DNA of 64,000 bases, from assembly GCA_965247915.1 (NCBI GenBank), contig OZ252048.1, positions 3,534,001-3,598,000 of the forward strand. The letters are read 5' to 3'. This stretch comes from JAKZRT01 sp965247915 (GTDB lineage Bacteria > Pseudomonadota > Alphaproteobacteria > Rhodobacterales > Rhodobacteraceae). The notes beneath the pieces are model-generated. The model saw nothing but the letters and a program-made list of their open reading frames with translations. It was not told the DNA's origin and did not search any database. Shown piece by piece: positions 57,570 through 64,000 of the stretch. Position numbers and translations under genes: made by a program. How positions within the stretch are numbered: the stretch's first letter is position 1; the number at the start of each line of letters is the position of its first letter.

Positions 57570-57757
57570 TATCCTATCCCCGCAATCAAGAGAAACCCAG
57601 GCACCAGTGCAATCAGGATTGCATCAAAATAGGCCCAACCCAATATACCTGCCAGCCCCAGGAACCCAGGAGTGAAGGGCAAGATCGGGGTGACACAGCA
57701 AATGGCCACCGCAATGGCACCCCCTAAACCGGTTCGATATAGCCAGCGCGCATTCAC
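57545..57757 (-). CDS. merF: MerF-like mercuric ion transport protein
   Basis: 70 residues, two membrane helices. The first carries ICCVTPILPF, the vicinal cysteine pair of MerF/MerT that binds Hg(II). The second C-terminal cysteine pair of MerF is absent (ends GYWRLQKSN). GTG start 57757 overlaps the msrP stop by one base. No merA or merR is in the window, so the role in mercury or other soft-metal handling is inferred. Confidence 0.7.
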   Translation of the reverse strand: MNARWLYRTGLGGAIAVAICCVTPILPFTPGFLGLAGILGWAYFDAILIALVPGFLLIAGIGYWRLQKSN

Positions 57758-58683
57758 TAGTAGTTCGCATTCAAGTCCATCCCGGCGTAAAGCCCGGCGA
57801 CCTCTTCCCCATAGCCGTTGAACATCTGCGTCGGCTGGCGCTTGGCAATGAACCCGCCGATCAGGCGTTCGCTGGCCTGGCTCCAGCGCGGGTGATCCAC
57901 GGTCGGGTTGACGTTGGAATAAAACCCGTATTCGCGGGCGCTCTGAATATTCCAGGTGGTTGGCGGCTGGCTGTCGGTCAGAGTGATCCGCACAATGGAC
58001 TTGATGGATTTGAAGCCGTATTTCCACGGCACAACCAGCCGGATCGGCGCGCCGTTCTGGTTCGGCATTTCGTCCCCGTAAAGCCCGGTCGCCATGATCG
58101 CAAGCGGATGCATGGCCTCGTCCAGCCGCAGCCCCTCGACGTAAGGCCAGTCCAGCGACCTGCGCCGCTGACCGGGCATTTCCTCGGGCCGGAACAGCGT
58201 CTCGAAGGCGACATAGCGCGCGCCCGATTGAACGCCGGCCTGGTCGAGCACCTTGTTCAGCTCGAACCCGATCCACGGGATGACCATCGCCCAGGCCTCG
58301 ACACAGCGGAACCGGTAGATGCGTTCTTCCAGGTCGATGCCGCGCATCAGATCGGCCAGATCATAGGTGCCGGGGCGATCGACCAAACCGTCGATCTTTA
58401 CCGACCACGGATCGGTGGTCAGGGTATGCGCGTTGTCGGCCGGGTCATCCTTGCCCAGGCCGAATTCATAGAAGTTGTTGTAATTGGTGATCTGCTTGAA
58501 TGTGTTGGGCTCGAGATCGGTCGAATAGGCCGATGGCGAATAGGTCAGCTTGGCCGCCGCCGGCCCGGCAATACTGCCCAGCGCCCCTGCTGCCGCCGCA
58601 CCGGCCATCAGCTGCCGCCGGTTCAGAAACGCGGGTTTTGGCGTCACATCGGACCATTTCAGGTTATTCACTCGGCTGTGCAT
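57757..58683 (-). CDS. msrP: MsrP, molybdopterin periplasmic methionine sulfoxide reductase
   Basis: 308 residues. Tat signal with NRRQLMAGAAAAGALG, then the oxidoreductase molybdopterin domain; the Mo-ligand cysteine is in YRFRCVEAWAMVIPW. It repairs oxidised methionines in periplasmic proteins. ATG 58683 (MHSRVNNLKWSDVTP) has GGAG 8 bases upstream and gives the family's usual start; ATG 58713 is a longer alternative. First gene of msrP-merF-small protein-msrQ. Confidence 0.92.
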   Translation of the reverse strand: MHSRVNNLKWSDVTPKPAFLNRRQLMAGAAAAGALGSIAGPAAAKLTYSPSAYSTDLEPNTFKQITNYNNFYEFGLGKDDPADNAHTLTTDPWSVKIDGLVDRPGTYDLADLMRGIDLEERIYRFRCVEAWAMVIPWIGFELNKVLDQAGVQSGARYVAFETLFRPEEMPGQRRRSLDWPYVEGLRLDEAMHPLAIMATGLYGDEMPNQNGAPIRLVVPWKYGFKSIKSIVRITLTDSQPPTTWNIQSAREYGFYSNVNPTVDHPRWSQASERLIGGFIAKRQPTQMFNGYGEEVAGLYAGMDLNANY

Positions 58684-58813
58684 CTGCGCGGACTCCATTG
58701 CCATTGATCCCATCTAAGACCAAGGACGCAAAGAACCAAATAAGAGATTTTCACAAAGCCGTTCGAAGTGTTACAACGCAGGCGCGACGACAACCGCAGG
58801 CCACCGGCGCCGC

Positions 58814-58932
58814 ACCGTTGCCATTATCACATTTCCAGAAGTACTCTGGGGGAGCGCGAGGGGGCAGCGGGGGAGCGCGAGGGGGCAGCGCCCCCTCGCC
58901 CTGGGGCGACGCGCGGAACGCGCGGCGCAACC
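58814..58932. repeat. Palindromic repeat family A copy 6, with internal tandem duplication
   Basis: Reverse orientation. The unit ggggagcgcgagggggcagc occurs twice in a row (about 58851-58893), then GCCCCCTCGCCC and CGCGCGGAACGCGCGGCGC. Lies between msrP and clpB, both on the minus strand. Confidence 0.6.
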
Positions 58933-61548
58933 TCAGTGCAACACCGCATCCCTTGGCGGCTGCCGCCCAGACGACGACACCCGGTCACCGACGATCGGCC
59001 CCTCGGGCCCGGCGCTGACCGAAACCGTCTCGCCCTCGCCGATGTCGCCCGACAGGATCATCTCGGCCAGCGGGTCTTGCAGCGCCCTTTGCACGACGCG
59101 CTTCAAGGGCCGCGCACCGAAAACCGGATCATAGCCTTCGTCGGCCAGCCAGGCGCACGCTTCGTCCGAAAGCGCTAGCGAGATTTTGCGCGCCTTCAGC
59201 CGCCGTTCGAGCAGGCCAAGTTGGATCGCCACGATGCCATCCATATCGCCGCGGCTGAGCCGGTCGAAGATGATCGTCTCATCGAGCCGGTTCAGAAATT
59301 CGGGCCGGAAATGGGCGCGCACCGCGTCCATCACGTCGCGCCGGGCATCCGATGCATCCGACGCCTCGGGCAACTGGCTCAGAGCCTGGCTCCCGAGGTT
59401 CGAGGTCAGCACGATCAGCGTCTGCTTGAAGTCCACGGTGCGCCCATGCCCGTCGGTCAGCACCCCGTCGTCGAGCACCTGCAAAAGCACGTTGAACACA
59501 TCCGGGTGCGCCTTTTCGACCTCGTCGAACAGCACCACCTGATAGGGCCGCCGCCGCACCGCTTCGGTCAGCACGCCGCCCTCGTCGTAGCCCACATAGC
59601 CCGGCGGCGCGCCGATCAGCCGCGCGACCGAGTGCTTTTCCATGAATTCGCTCATATCGACGCGCACCATCGCGTTGTCGTCGTCAAAGAGAAACTCGGC
59701 CACCGCCTTGGTCAGTTCGGTCTTGCCGACCCCCGTCGGGCCCAGAAACAGAAACGACCCAAGCGGCCGGGCCTCGTCGTTCAGCCCGGCCCGCGCCCGG
59801 CGCACCGCATTGGCCACGGCCCGCACCGCGGTTTTCTGGCCAATCACCCGGCGCCCGACCTCGGCCTCCATCCGCATCAGCTTTTCGCGCTCGCCCTCCA
59901 GCATTTTCGAGGTCGGGATGCCGGTCCAGCGTTCCACGACCTGGGCAATCTGCTCGGGGCGCACCGCCTCTTCGACCAGCACATCCGCCTCGGCGCTTTC
60001 GGCTTCTTCAAGTTTCTTTTCCAAGTCCGGTATGACCCCGTAAGACAGCTCGCCCGCTTTGGCCAGATCGCCCTCGCGTTTGGCCAGCTCCAGTTCGGCC
60101 CGGGCCTTTTCAAGGTGCTCTTTCAGGCCCCGCGCCGCTTCCAGCTTGTCGCGTTCGGCCTGCCAGCGCGCCGTCAGTTCCGCCGACTGCTGCTGCAACT
60201 CGGCCAGCTCGCGCTCTAGCGTCGCAAGCCGGTCTTTCGACGCCTTGTCGTCTTCTTTTTTCAGCGCCTCGGCCTCGATCTGCTTTTGCAGAATGTCGCG
60301 GTCCAGCGCATCCAGCGCCTCGGGTTTGCTGTCCACCTCCATGCGCAACCGGCTCGCCGCTTCGTCCATCAGGTCGATGGCCTTGTCGGGCAAGAACCGG
60401 TCGGTGATATAGCGGTTCGACAGCGTCGCCGCCGCCACAAGCGCCGCGTCGGATATGCGAACCCCGTGGTGCAATTCGTATTTTTCCTTGATCCCGCGCA
60501 GGATGCTGACCGTGTCGGCCTCGGTTGGCTCGGCGATCATCACCGGCTGGAACCGACGCGCCAGGGCGGCGTCTTTTTCGACGTGCTTGCGGTATTCATC
60601 GAGCGTCGTGGCCCCCACGCAATGCAGCTCGCCGCGCGCCAGCGCCGGTTTCAGAAGGTTCGCCGCATCCATCGCGCCTTCGGCCTTGCCGCCGCCGACC
60701 AGCGTGTGCATCTCGTCGATAAATAGAACAATTTCACCCGCCGCCGCCGTCACCTCAGACAGGACCGCCTTCAGCCGCTCTTCAAACTCACCGCGATATT
60801 TCGCGCCGGCAATCAGCGCCCCCATATCCAGCGCCATGAGCTTTTTTCCAGACAGACTTTCGGGCACATCGCCGTTGATGATCCTCAGCGCCAGCCCCTC
60901 GGCGATCGCGGTCTTGCCGACGCCGGGTTCGCCGATCAGCACCGGGTTGTTCTTGGTACGGCGCGACAGCACTTGCATGGTGCGGCGGATTTCCTCGTCG
61001 CGCCCGATGATCGGGTCGATCCTGCCTTGCGCCGCGGCTTGCGTCAGGTCGTGCGCGTATTTCTTCAGCGCCTCATAGGTATCTTCGGCGCTGGCACTAT
61101 CGGCGGTGCGCCCCTTGCGCAGATCGTTGATCGCACCGTTCAGGGCCTGGGCGTTTACCCCACCCGCCTCGAGCGCATCGCGGGCATTCGACCTGACCAT
61201 GGCAAGCGCCGTCAAAATCCGCTCGACCGGCACAAAGGCGTCACCGGCTTTGTCCGCCAGCTTTTCGGCCTCGGCCACGACTTTGGCGGTCTGCGTGTCG
61301 AGATAGGTCTGCCCGGCGTCGCCACCGACATTCGGGATTTTGCCAAGCGCCAGGTCATTGGCCTCGGCCACGCGCTCGGGCGCGCCGCCCGCGCTGCGGA
61401 TCAGATTGGCTGCAAGTCCCTGGTCATCGTCCAAAAGCGCTTTCAGCAAATGCTCGGGCGCGAGCCTCTGGTGGCCTTCGCGCAAAGCGATCGTCTGGGC
61501 GGTCTGTATGAAGCCGCGCGACCGCTCGGTGAACTTCTCCAAGTTCAT
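58933..61548 (-). CDS. clpB: ATP-dependent chaperone ClpB
   Basis: 871 residues. Disaggregase working with DnaK. Clp N-domain (MNLEKFTERSRGFIQTAQTI), first AAA+ with GEPGVGKTAIAEGLA and VLFIDEMHTLVGGG, a long coiled-coil middle domain (about 405-525), second AAA+ with GPTGVGKTELTKA. ATG 61548 follows GGAGAG; the frame continues 18 codons upstream without similarity. A sigma-32-type promoter is expected; TTGATA-17-CAAATT near 61665-61640 on this strand is a weak candidate. Confidence 0.96.
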   Translation of the reverse strand: MNLEKFTERSRGFIQTAQTIALREGHQRLAPEHLLKALLDDDQGLAANLIRSAGGAPERVAEANDLALGKIPNVGGDAGQTYLDTQTAKVVAEAEKLADKAGDAFVPVERILTALAMVRSNARDALEAGGVNAQALNGAINDLRKGRTADSASAEDTYEALKKYAHDLTQAAAQGRIDPIIGRDEEIRRTMQVLSRRTKNNPVLIGEPGVGKTAIAEGLALRIINGDVPESLSGKKLMALDMGALIAGAKYRGEFEERLKAVLSEVTAAAGEIVLFIDEMHTLVGGGKAEGAMDAANLLKPALARGELHCVGATTLDEYRKHVEKDAALARRFQPVMIAEPTEADTVSILRGIKEKYELHHGVRISDAALVAAATLSNRYITDRFLPDKAIDLMDEAASRLRMEVDSKPEALDALDRDILQKQIEAEALKKEDDKASKDRLATLERELAELQQQSAELTARWQAERDKLEAARGLKEHLEKARAELELAKREGDLAKAGELSYGVIPDLEKKLEEAESAEADVLVEEAVRPEQIAQVVERWTGIPTSKMLEGEREKLMRMEAEVGRRVIGQKTAVRAVANAVRRARAGLNDEARPLGSFLFLGPTGVGKTELTKAVAEFLFDDDNAMVRVDMSEFMEKHSVARLIGAPPGYVGYDEGGVLTEAVRRRPYQVVLFDEVEKAHPDVFNVLLQVLDDGVLTDGHGRTVDFKQTLIVLTSNLGSQALSQLPEASDASDARRDVMDAVRAHFRPEFLNRLDETIIFDRLSRGDMDGIVAIQLGLLERRLKARKISLALSDEACAWLADEGYDPVFGARPLKRVVQRALQDPLAEMILSGDIGEGETVSVSAGPEGPIVGDRVSSSGRQPPRDAVLH

Positions 61549-61730
61549 CGGTCTCTCCTTTATCAAGCGCCGCGCATTCCGGGTGCCCGCCAGGCAGCCC
61601 ACCCCAGGTGCGGCCTTCGCCTAAAATTTGGGATGGAAACCGCCCAATATCAACCCGCATCTCCGATTTTGCCGGATCGCTTGACCTTCGAGGCACTGCG
61701 CCGCAAAAGCCGGGGCGAAAGGGCACGTCC

Positions 61731-62480
61731 ATGACCGAGACACAGCGCACCGATGACCGGCTGATTGTGGCGCTCGATGTGCCCGACGCGCTGGCCGGGC
61801 TGAAACTGGCCGAGGCGCTTGGCGACGCGGTGTGGTTTTACAAGATCGGGCTGGGGCTGCTGACTGGCGGTGGGCTGGCGCTGGCGGGCGAGCTTAAAAG
61901 CGATCACGGCAAGCGCATCTTCATGGACCTCAAGTTCTTTGACATCCCGGCCACGATTCAAGCGGCGGTGCGCAGGCTGGCGCGGTTCGATCTGGATTTT
62001 CTGACCGTCCACGGCGATCCGCATGTGGTGGCCGCGGCGCGCGAGGGGGCGGGCGATGCGGGACTGAAAATTCTGGCGGTTACGGTGCTGACTTCGCTCG
62101 ACCGGTCCGACCTCGATGCGGCCCAGATCAAACCCGGTGACATTGCTGATCTGGTGGTCGAACGCGCGGGTCGCGCGTTCGAGGCGGGCGCGCACGGGAT
62201 CATCGCCTCGCCCCACGAGGCGGCGTTGATCCGCGCCCTGCCCGAGGCCAAGGGAAAGTTGATCGTCACCCCCGGCGTGCGCCCCGCTGGCGCGGAACCG
62301 GGCGACCAGAAGCGCGTCATGACGCCGGCCGAGGCGATTGCCGCCGGGGCCGACCACGTGGTTGTCGGGCGGCCCATCCACCGCGCCCGCGACCCCCGCG
62401 CCGCCGCGCAAGCGGTGGTGGCCGAGCTGAACGCGCCCCGGTTGCGCCGGCCGAACCGCTGGGCGAAGGGTTCACACTGA
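61731..62480 (+). CDS. pyrF: Orotidine 5'-phosphate decarboxylase
   Basis: 249 residues. Last step of UMP synthesis. Active-site motifs LIVALDVPDA, FMDLKFFDIPATI (the K-D-I catalytic set), LTVHGDP and VTPGVRPAG; VVVGRPI phosphate loop. ATG 61731 gives the usual start. Divergent from clpB. Confidence 0.95.
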   Translation: MTETQRTDDRLIVALDVPDALAGLKLAEALGDAVWFYKIGLGLLTGGGLALAGELKSDHGKRIFMDLKFFDIPATIQAAVRRLARFDLDFLTVHGDPHVVAAAREGAGDAGLKILAVTVLTSLDRSDLDAAQIKPGDIADLVVERAGRAFEAGAHGIIASPHEAALIRALPEAKGKLIVTPGVRPAGAEPGDQKRVMTPAEAIAAGADHVVVGRPIHRARDPRAAAQAVVAELNAPRLRRPNRWAKGSH

Positions 62481-62489
62481 TCCGAGGTA

Positions 62490-62607
62490 TTGCGCCGCGC
62501 TGTCGCGCGTCGCGAAGGGAAGGGGCCAGCCCCTCGCGCTCCCCAGAGTATTTCTGGAAGTATGATAACAGGAAGAGCGCGGCGCGCTTGGCGACTGCCG
62601 CAGGCGC
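62490..62607. repeat. Palindromic repeat family A copy 7
   Basis: GCGCCGCGCTGTCGCGCGTCGCG head, GGGGCCAGCCCCTCGCGCTCCCC hairpin core and tail agagtatttctggaagtatg. Between the convergent pyrF and nfeD genes, fitting a bidirectional terminator role. Confidence 0.65.
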
Positions 62608-62634
62608 TCAAATTAGGAGTGGCGGCGCTGGGGC

Positions 62635-62919
62635 TCAGTCGTTGATGTCGTCGTCAAATCGTTTAACCTGGGTGCGGGTGACGCCAAAAAAACGTCTCAG
62701 GCCCACCCAGGCAACAAGCGACACCACCGCGAAGGCCACCAGCAAAAGCGGCAGCGACCCTGACAGCGCGCCGGCGGCCGGACCGCCGACTAACAAGAAA
62801 ACCGCGACGATCGAGGCACCGATACCGAACCCCAAAAAAATATAGGCGGGCGCGAAGACTTCCAGAATGACCAGGGCGATGGCAAAGGCACCCCAGACCC
62901 ACCAGGCTGCCCACCACAT
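62635..62919 (-). CDS. NfeD family membrane protein
   Basis: 94 residues. Two to three membrane helices (about 4-26, 30-70) and a short C-terminal part (the OB fold is almost absent). Short NfeD proteins pair with SPFH proteins, as here: ATG 62919 overlaps the TGA of the SPFH gene. Thought to help organise membrane microdomains. Confidence 0.85.
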   Translation of the reverse strand: MWWAAWWVWGAFAIALVILEVFAPAYIFLGFGIGASIVAVFLLVGGPAAGALSGSLPLLLVAFAVVSLVAWVGLRRFFGVTRTQVKRFDDDIND

Positions 62920-63806
62920 CACGACCGTCCTTTCAGCATTTTGAAGGCGTCGCCGAAGGCCGCCAGCGCGTCGGCTGGCACGAGGATGGTTTGCTTACCC
63001 TCGCCGGCGCCAAGTGCGCTCAGCGCCTCGACCTGTTTGAGCGCCACCTGATATTGCGCGGCTTCCAGCCCGTTGGCGGCAATCGCCTCGGCCACTTTCG
63101 CGGTTGCATAGGCCTCGGCGTCGGCCGCGATCCGGCGCGCCTTGGCGGCCTGTTCGGTGGCGTAAAGCTCGGCGTCCGCGTTCAACTCAACCGCACGCTT
63201 TTCGCCCTCGGCGCGGGTCACAGCGGCGCGGCGCTCACGCTCCGCGTTTAGTTGCTGCAACATCGCTTCGCGGGTCGCCTGATCGAGATTTACGTCCAGG
63301 ATCTCGGCGCGCGTGACCTCGATGCCCCATTCGTCAACGGCGTCTTCGACATCGGCCTGGATCGTTTCGATCAGATGCGCCCGGTTGGCCTGGACATCGT
63401 CGAGCTCCATCTTGCCGATCTGGGCGCGCACGATCCCCGCCACGGTGGTGGCGATCGCCGCGTCGACATCGCGGATGCGATAGACCGTCCGTGCCGGCTC
63501 GACGATCCGGTAAAAGACGCTGGTTTCGACCTGGACCAGCACGTTGTCGGCGGTGATCGCGTCCTGGCTGGCATTGGGAAGCTGGCGTTCCAGGATCGAT
63601 ATTTTGTGCCGGACCCGGTCCAGAAACGGCACGATGAAATTCAGCCCCGGCCCCAGAACAACGCGCAGGCGGCCGAACCGTTCGACCACGTGCTTTTCGG
63701 ACTGCGAGACAATGCGCACGCCTAGAAATATCAAGACAATTATCAGAACCGCCAGAAGGATCAGCACCAGATTGCCGCCCTGAAGTTCAGCCAATATTCG
63801 ATCCAT
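62919..63806 (-). CDS. SPFH/Band 7 (stomatin-like, QmcA-type) protein
   Basis: 295 residues. N-terminal membrane anchor (LVLILLAVLIIVLIFLGVRI), then the SPFH domain (VVERFGRLRVVLGPGLNFIVPF, ITADNVLVQVETSVFYRI) and an Ala/Glu-rich coiled coil (AERERRAAVTRAEGEKRAVE). Stomatin/QmcA type. Forms large oligomers on the inner membrane; FtsH-HflKC-like roles are known for relatives. Operon with nfeD. Confidence 0.9.
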   Translation of the reverse strand: MDRILAELQGGNLVLILLAVLIIVLIFLGVRIVSQSEKHVVERFGRLRVVLGPGLNFIVPFLDRVRHKISILERQLPNASQDAITADNVLVQVETSVFYRIVEPARTVYRIRDVDAAIATTVAGIVRAQIGKMELDDVQANRAHLIETIQADVEDAVDEWGIEVTRAEILDVNLDQATREAMLQQLNAERERRAAVTRAEGEKRAVELNADAELYATEQAAKARRIAADAEAYATAKVAEAIAANGLEAAQYQVALKQVEALSALGAGEGKQTILVPADALAAFGDAFKMLKGRS

Positions 63807-63913
63807 GGGGTCACCCCGAATAATTAGGTTAGAGGCTTATCCCTCTGAACCCGGTTTGACGACATGTTGGGTTTGCGGTTGCCATCGGCAGGATGTTCGC
63901 CTAATGTTCTGTC

Positions 63914-64000
63914 ATGCCCAGCCGCTGGAAATACGACCGCCCGATGTCCCGCGCCGCCTTCGAGGCGCGCTTTCCCGATGAAGCCTCCTGCGCCCGGCAT
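63914..64000 (+). CDS. IS1595 family transposase, 3' end outside the window
   Basis: Only 29 residues are seen: MPSRWKYDRPMSRAAFEARF then PDEASCARH. This matches the start of IS1595 transposases (KxxxxMSxxEFExxFPDExACxxYL, followed by a zinc ribbon). The expected CPxC would lie just beyond the edge. An insertion-sequence end may lie in 63830-63910 but cannot be placed. Confidence 0.6.
   Translation, partial: MPSRWKYDRPMSRAAFEARFPDEASCARH

Overview
The window is a high-GC chromosomal segment of an alphaproteobacterium, most likely Rhodobacterales (Roseobacter/Rhodobacteraceae-like). Pointers are phosphatidylcholine synthase Pcs, FolE2, metZ behind a SAM-II riboswitch, the order ruvC-ruvA-ruvB-ybgC-tolQRAB-pal-cpoB-tilS-ftsH, DUF1127 and DUF2339 proteins, and a 16S-tRNA-Ile-tRNA-Ala-23S-5S operon. 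This is inferred from gene content and order; no database search was possible.

Layout. 1-2000: remains of a respiration-independent reductive dehalogenase fused to a ferredoxin reductase, broken by an internal deletion, then an SDR fragment. 2095-6356: YfcG-like GST, metZ with riboswitch and terminator, folE2, truA. 6481-12154: ycjX (in-frame stop), GNAT remnant, ycjF, DUF2339 protein. 12214-13339: an IS110 element with a readable bridge-RNA candidate, inserted in a palindromic repeat. 13538-23281: ileS, ogt, tauE, pcs, xerC, DUF484, tal, priA. 23378-27653: exported protein, MFS gene broken by a templated 69-bp duplication, msrA, LysR pseudogene, SnoaL-like gene with an early stop. 28089-29724: prmA, small membrane protein, DUF1127. 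29982-31221: ISAs1-type element. 31300-33542: ruvCAB. 33543-34179: graveyard of gene fragments. 34180-35424: TIR-TM-coiled-coil-PDZ protein. 35474-44364: ybgC (amber), the Tol-Pal operon, tilS, ftsH.

44546-49784 is a nest of mobile elements (IS5-type in a MOSC gene, a nested-palindrome MITE-like element, IS630, an IS66 fragment, an IS66 element), directly downstream of a minus-strand rRNA operon (55569-49925). The 23S gene carries an intervening sequence in helix 25 with a four-helix-bundle protein ORF. 56211-63806: TPR protein, msrPQ operon containing merF and a GDCCVFCSYG-type small protein, clpB, pyrF, nfeD and an SPFH protein. The right edge cuts an IS1595-type transposase.

Two themes stand out. 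First, an unusual density of lesions (in-frame stops, one-base frameshifts, deletions, a templated duplication, fragments) beside otherwise intact housekeeping operons: either active gene decay or sequence errors, depending on the lesion. Second, palindromic repeats interact with other features: at least seven copies of one intergenic family, one split precisely by the IS110 element whose predicted guide RNA matches both halves, and another palindrome read in frame inside ruvA.
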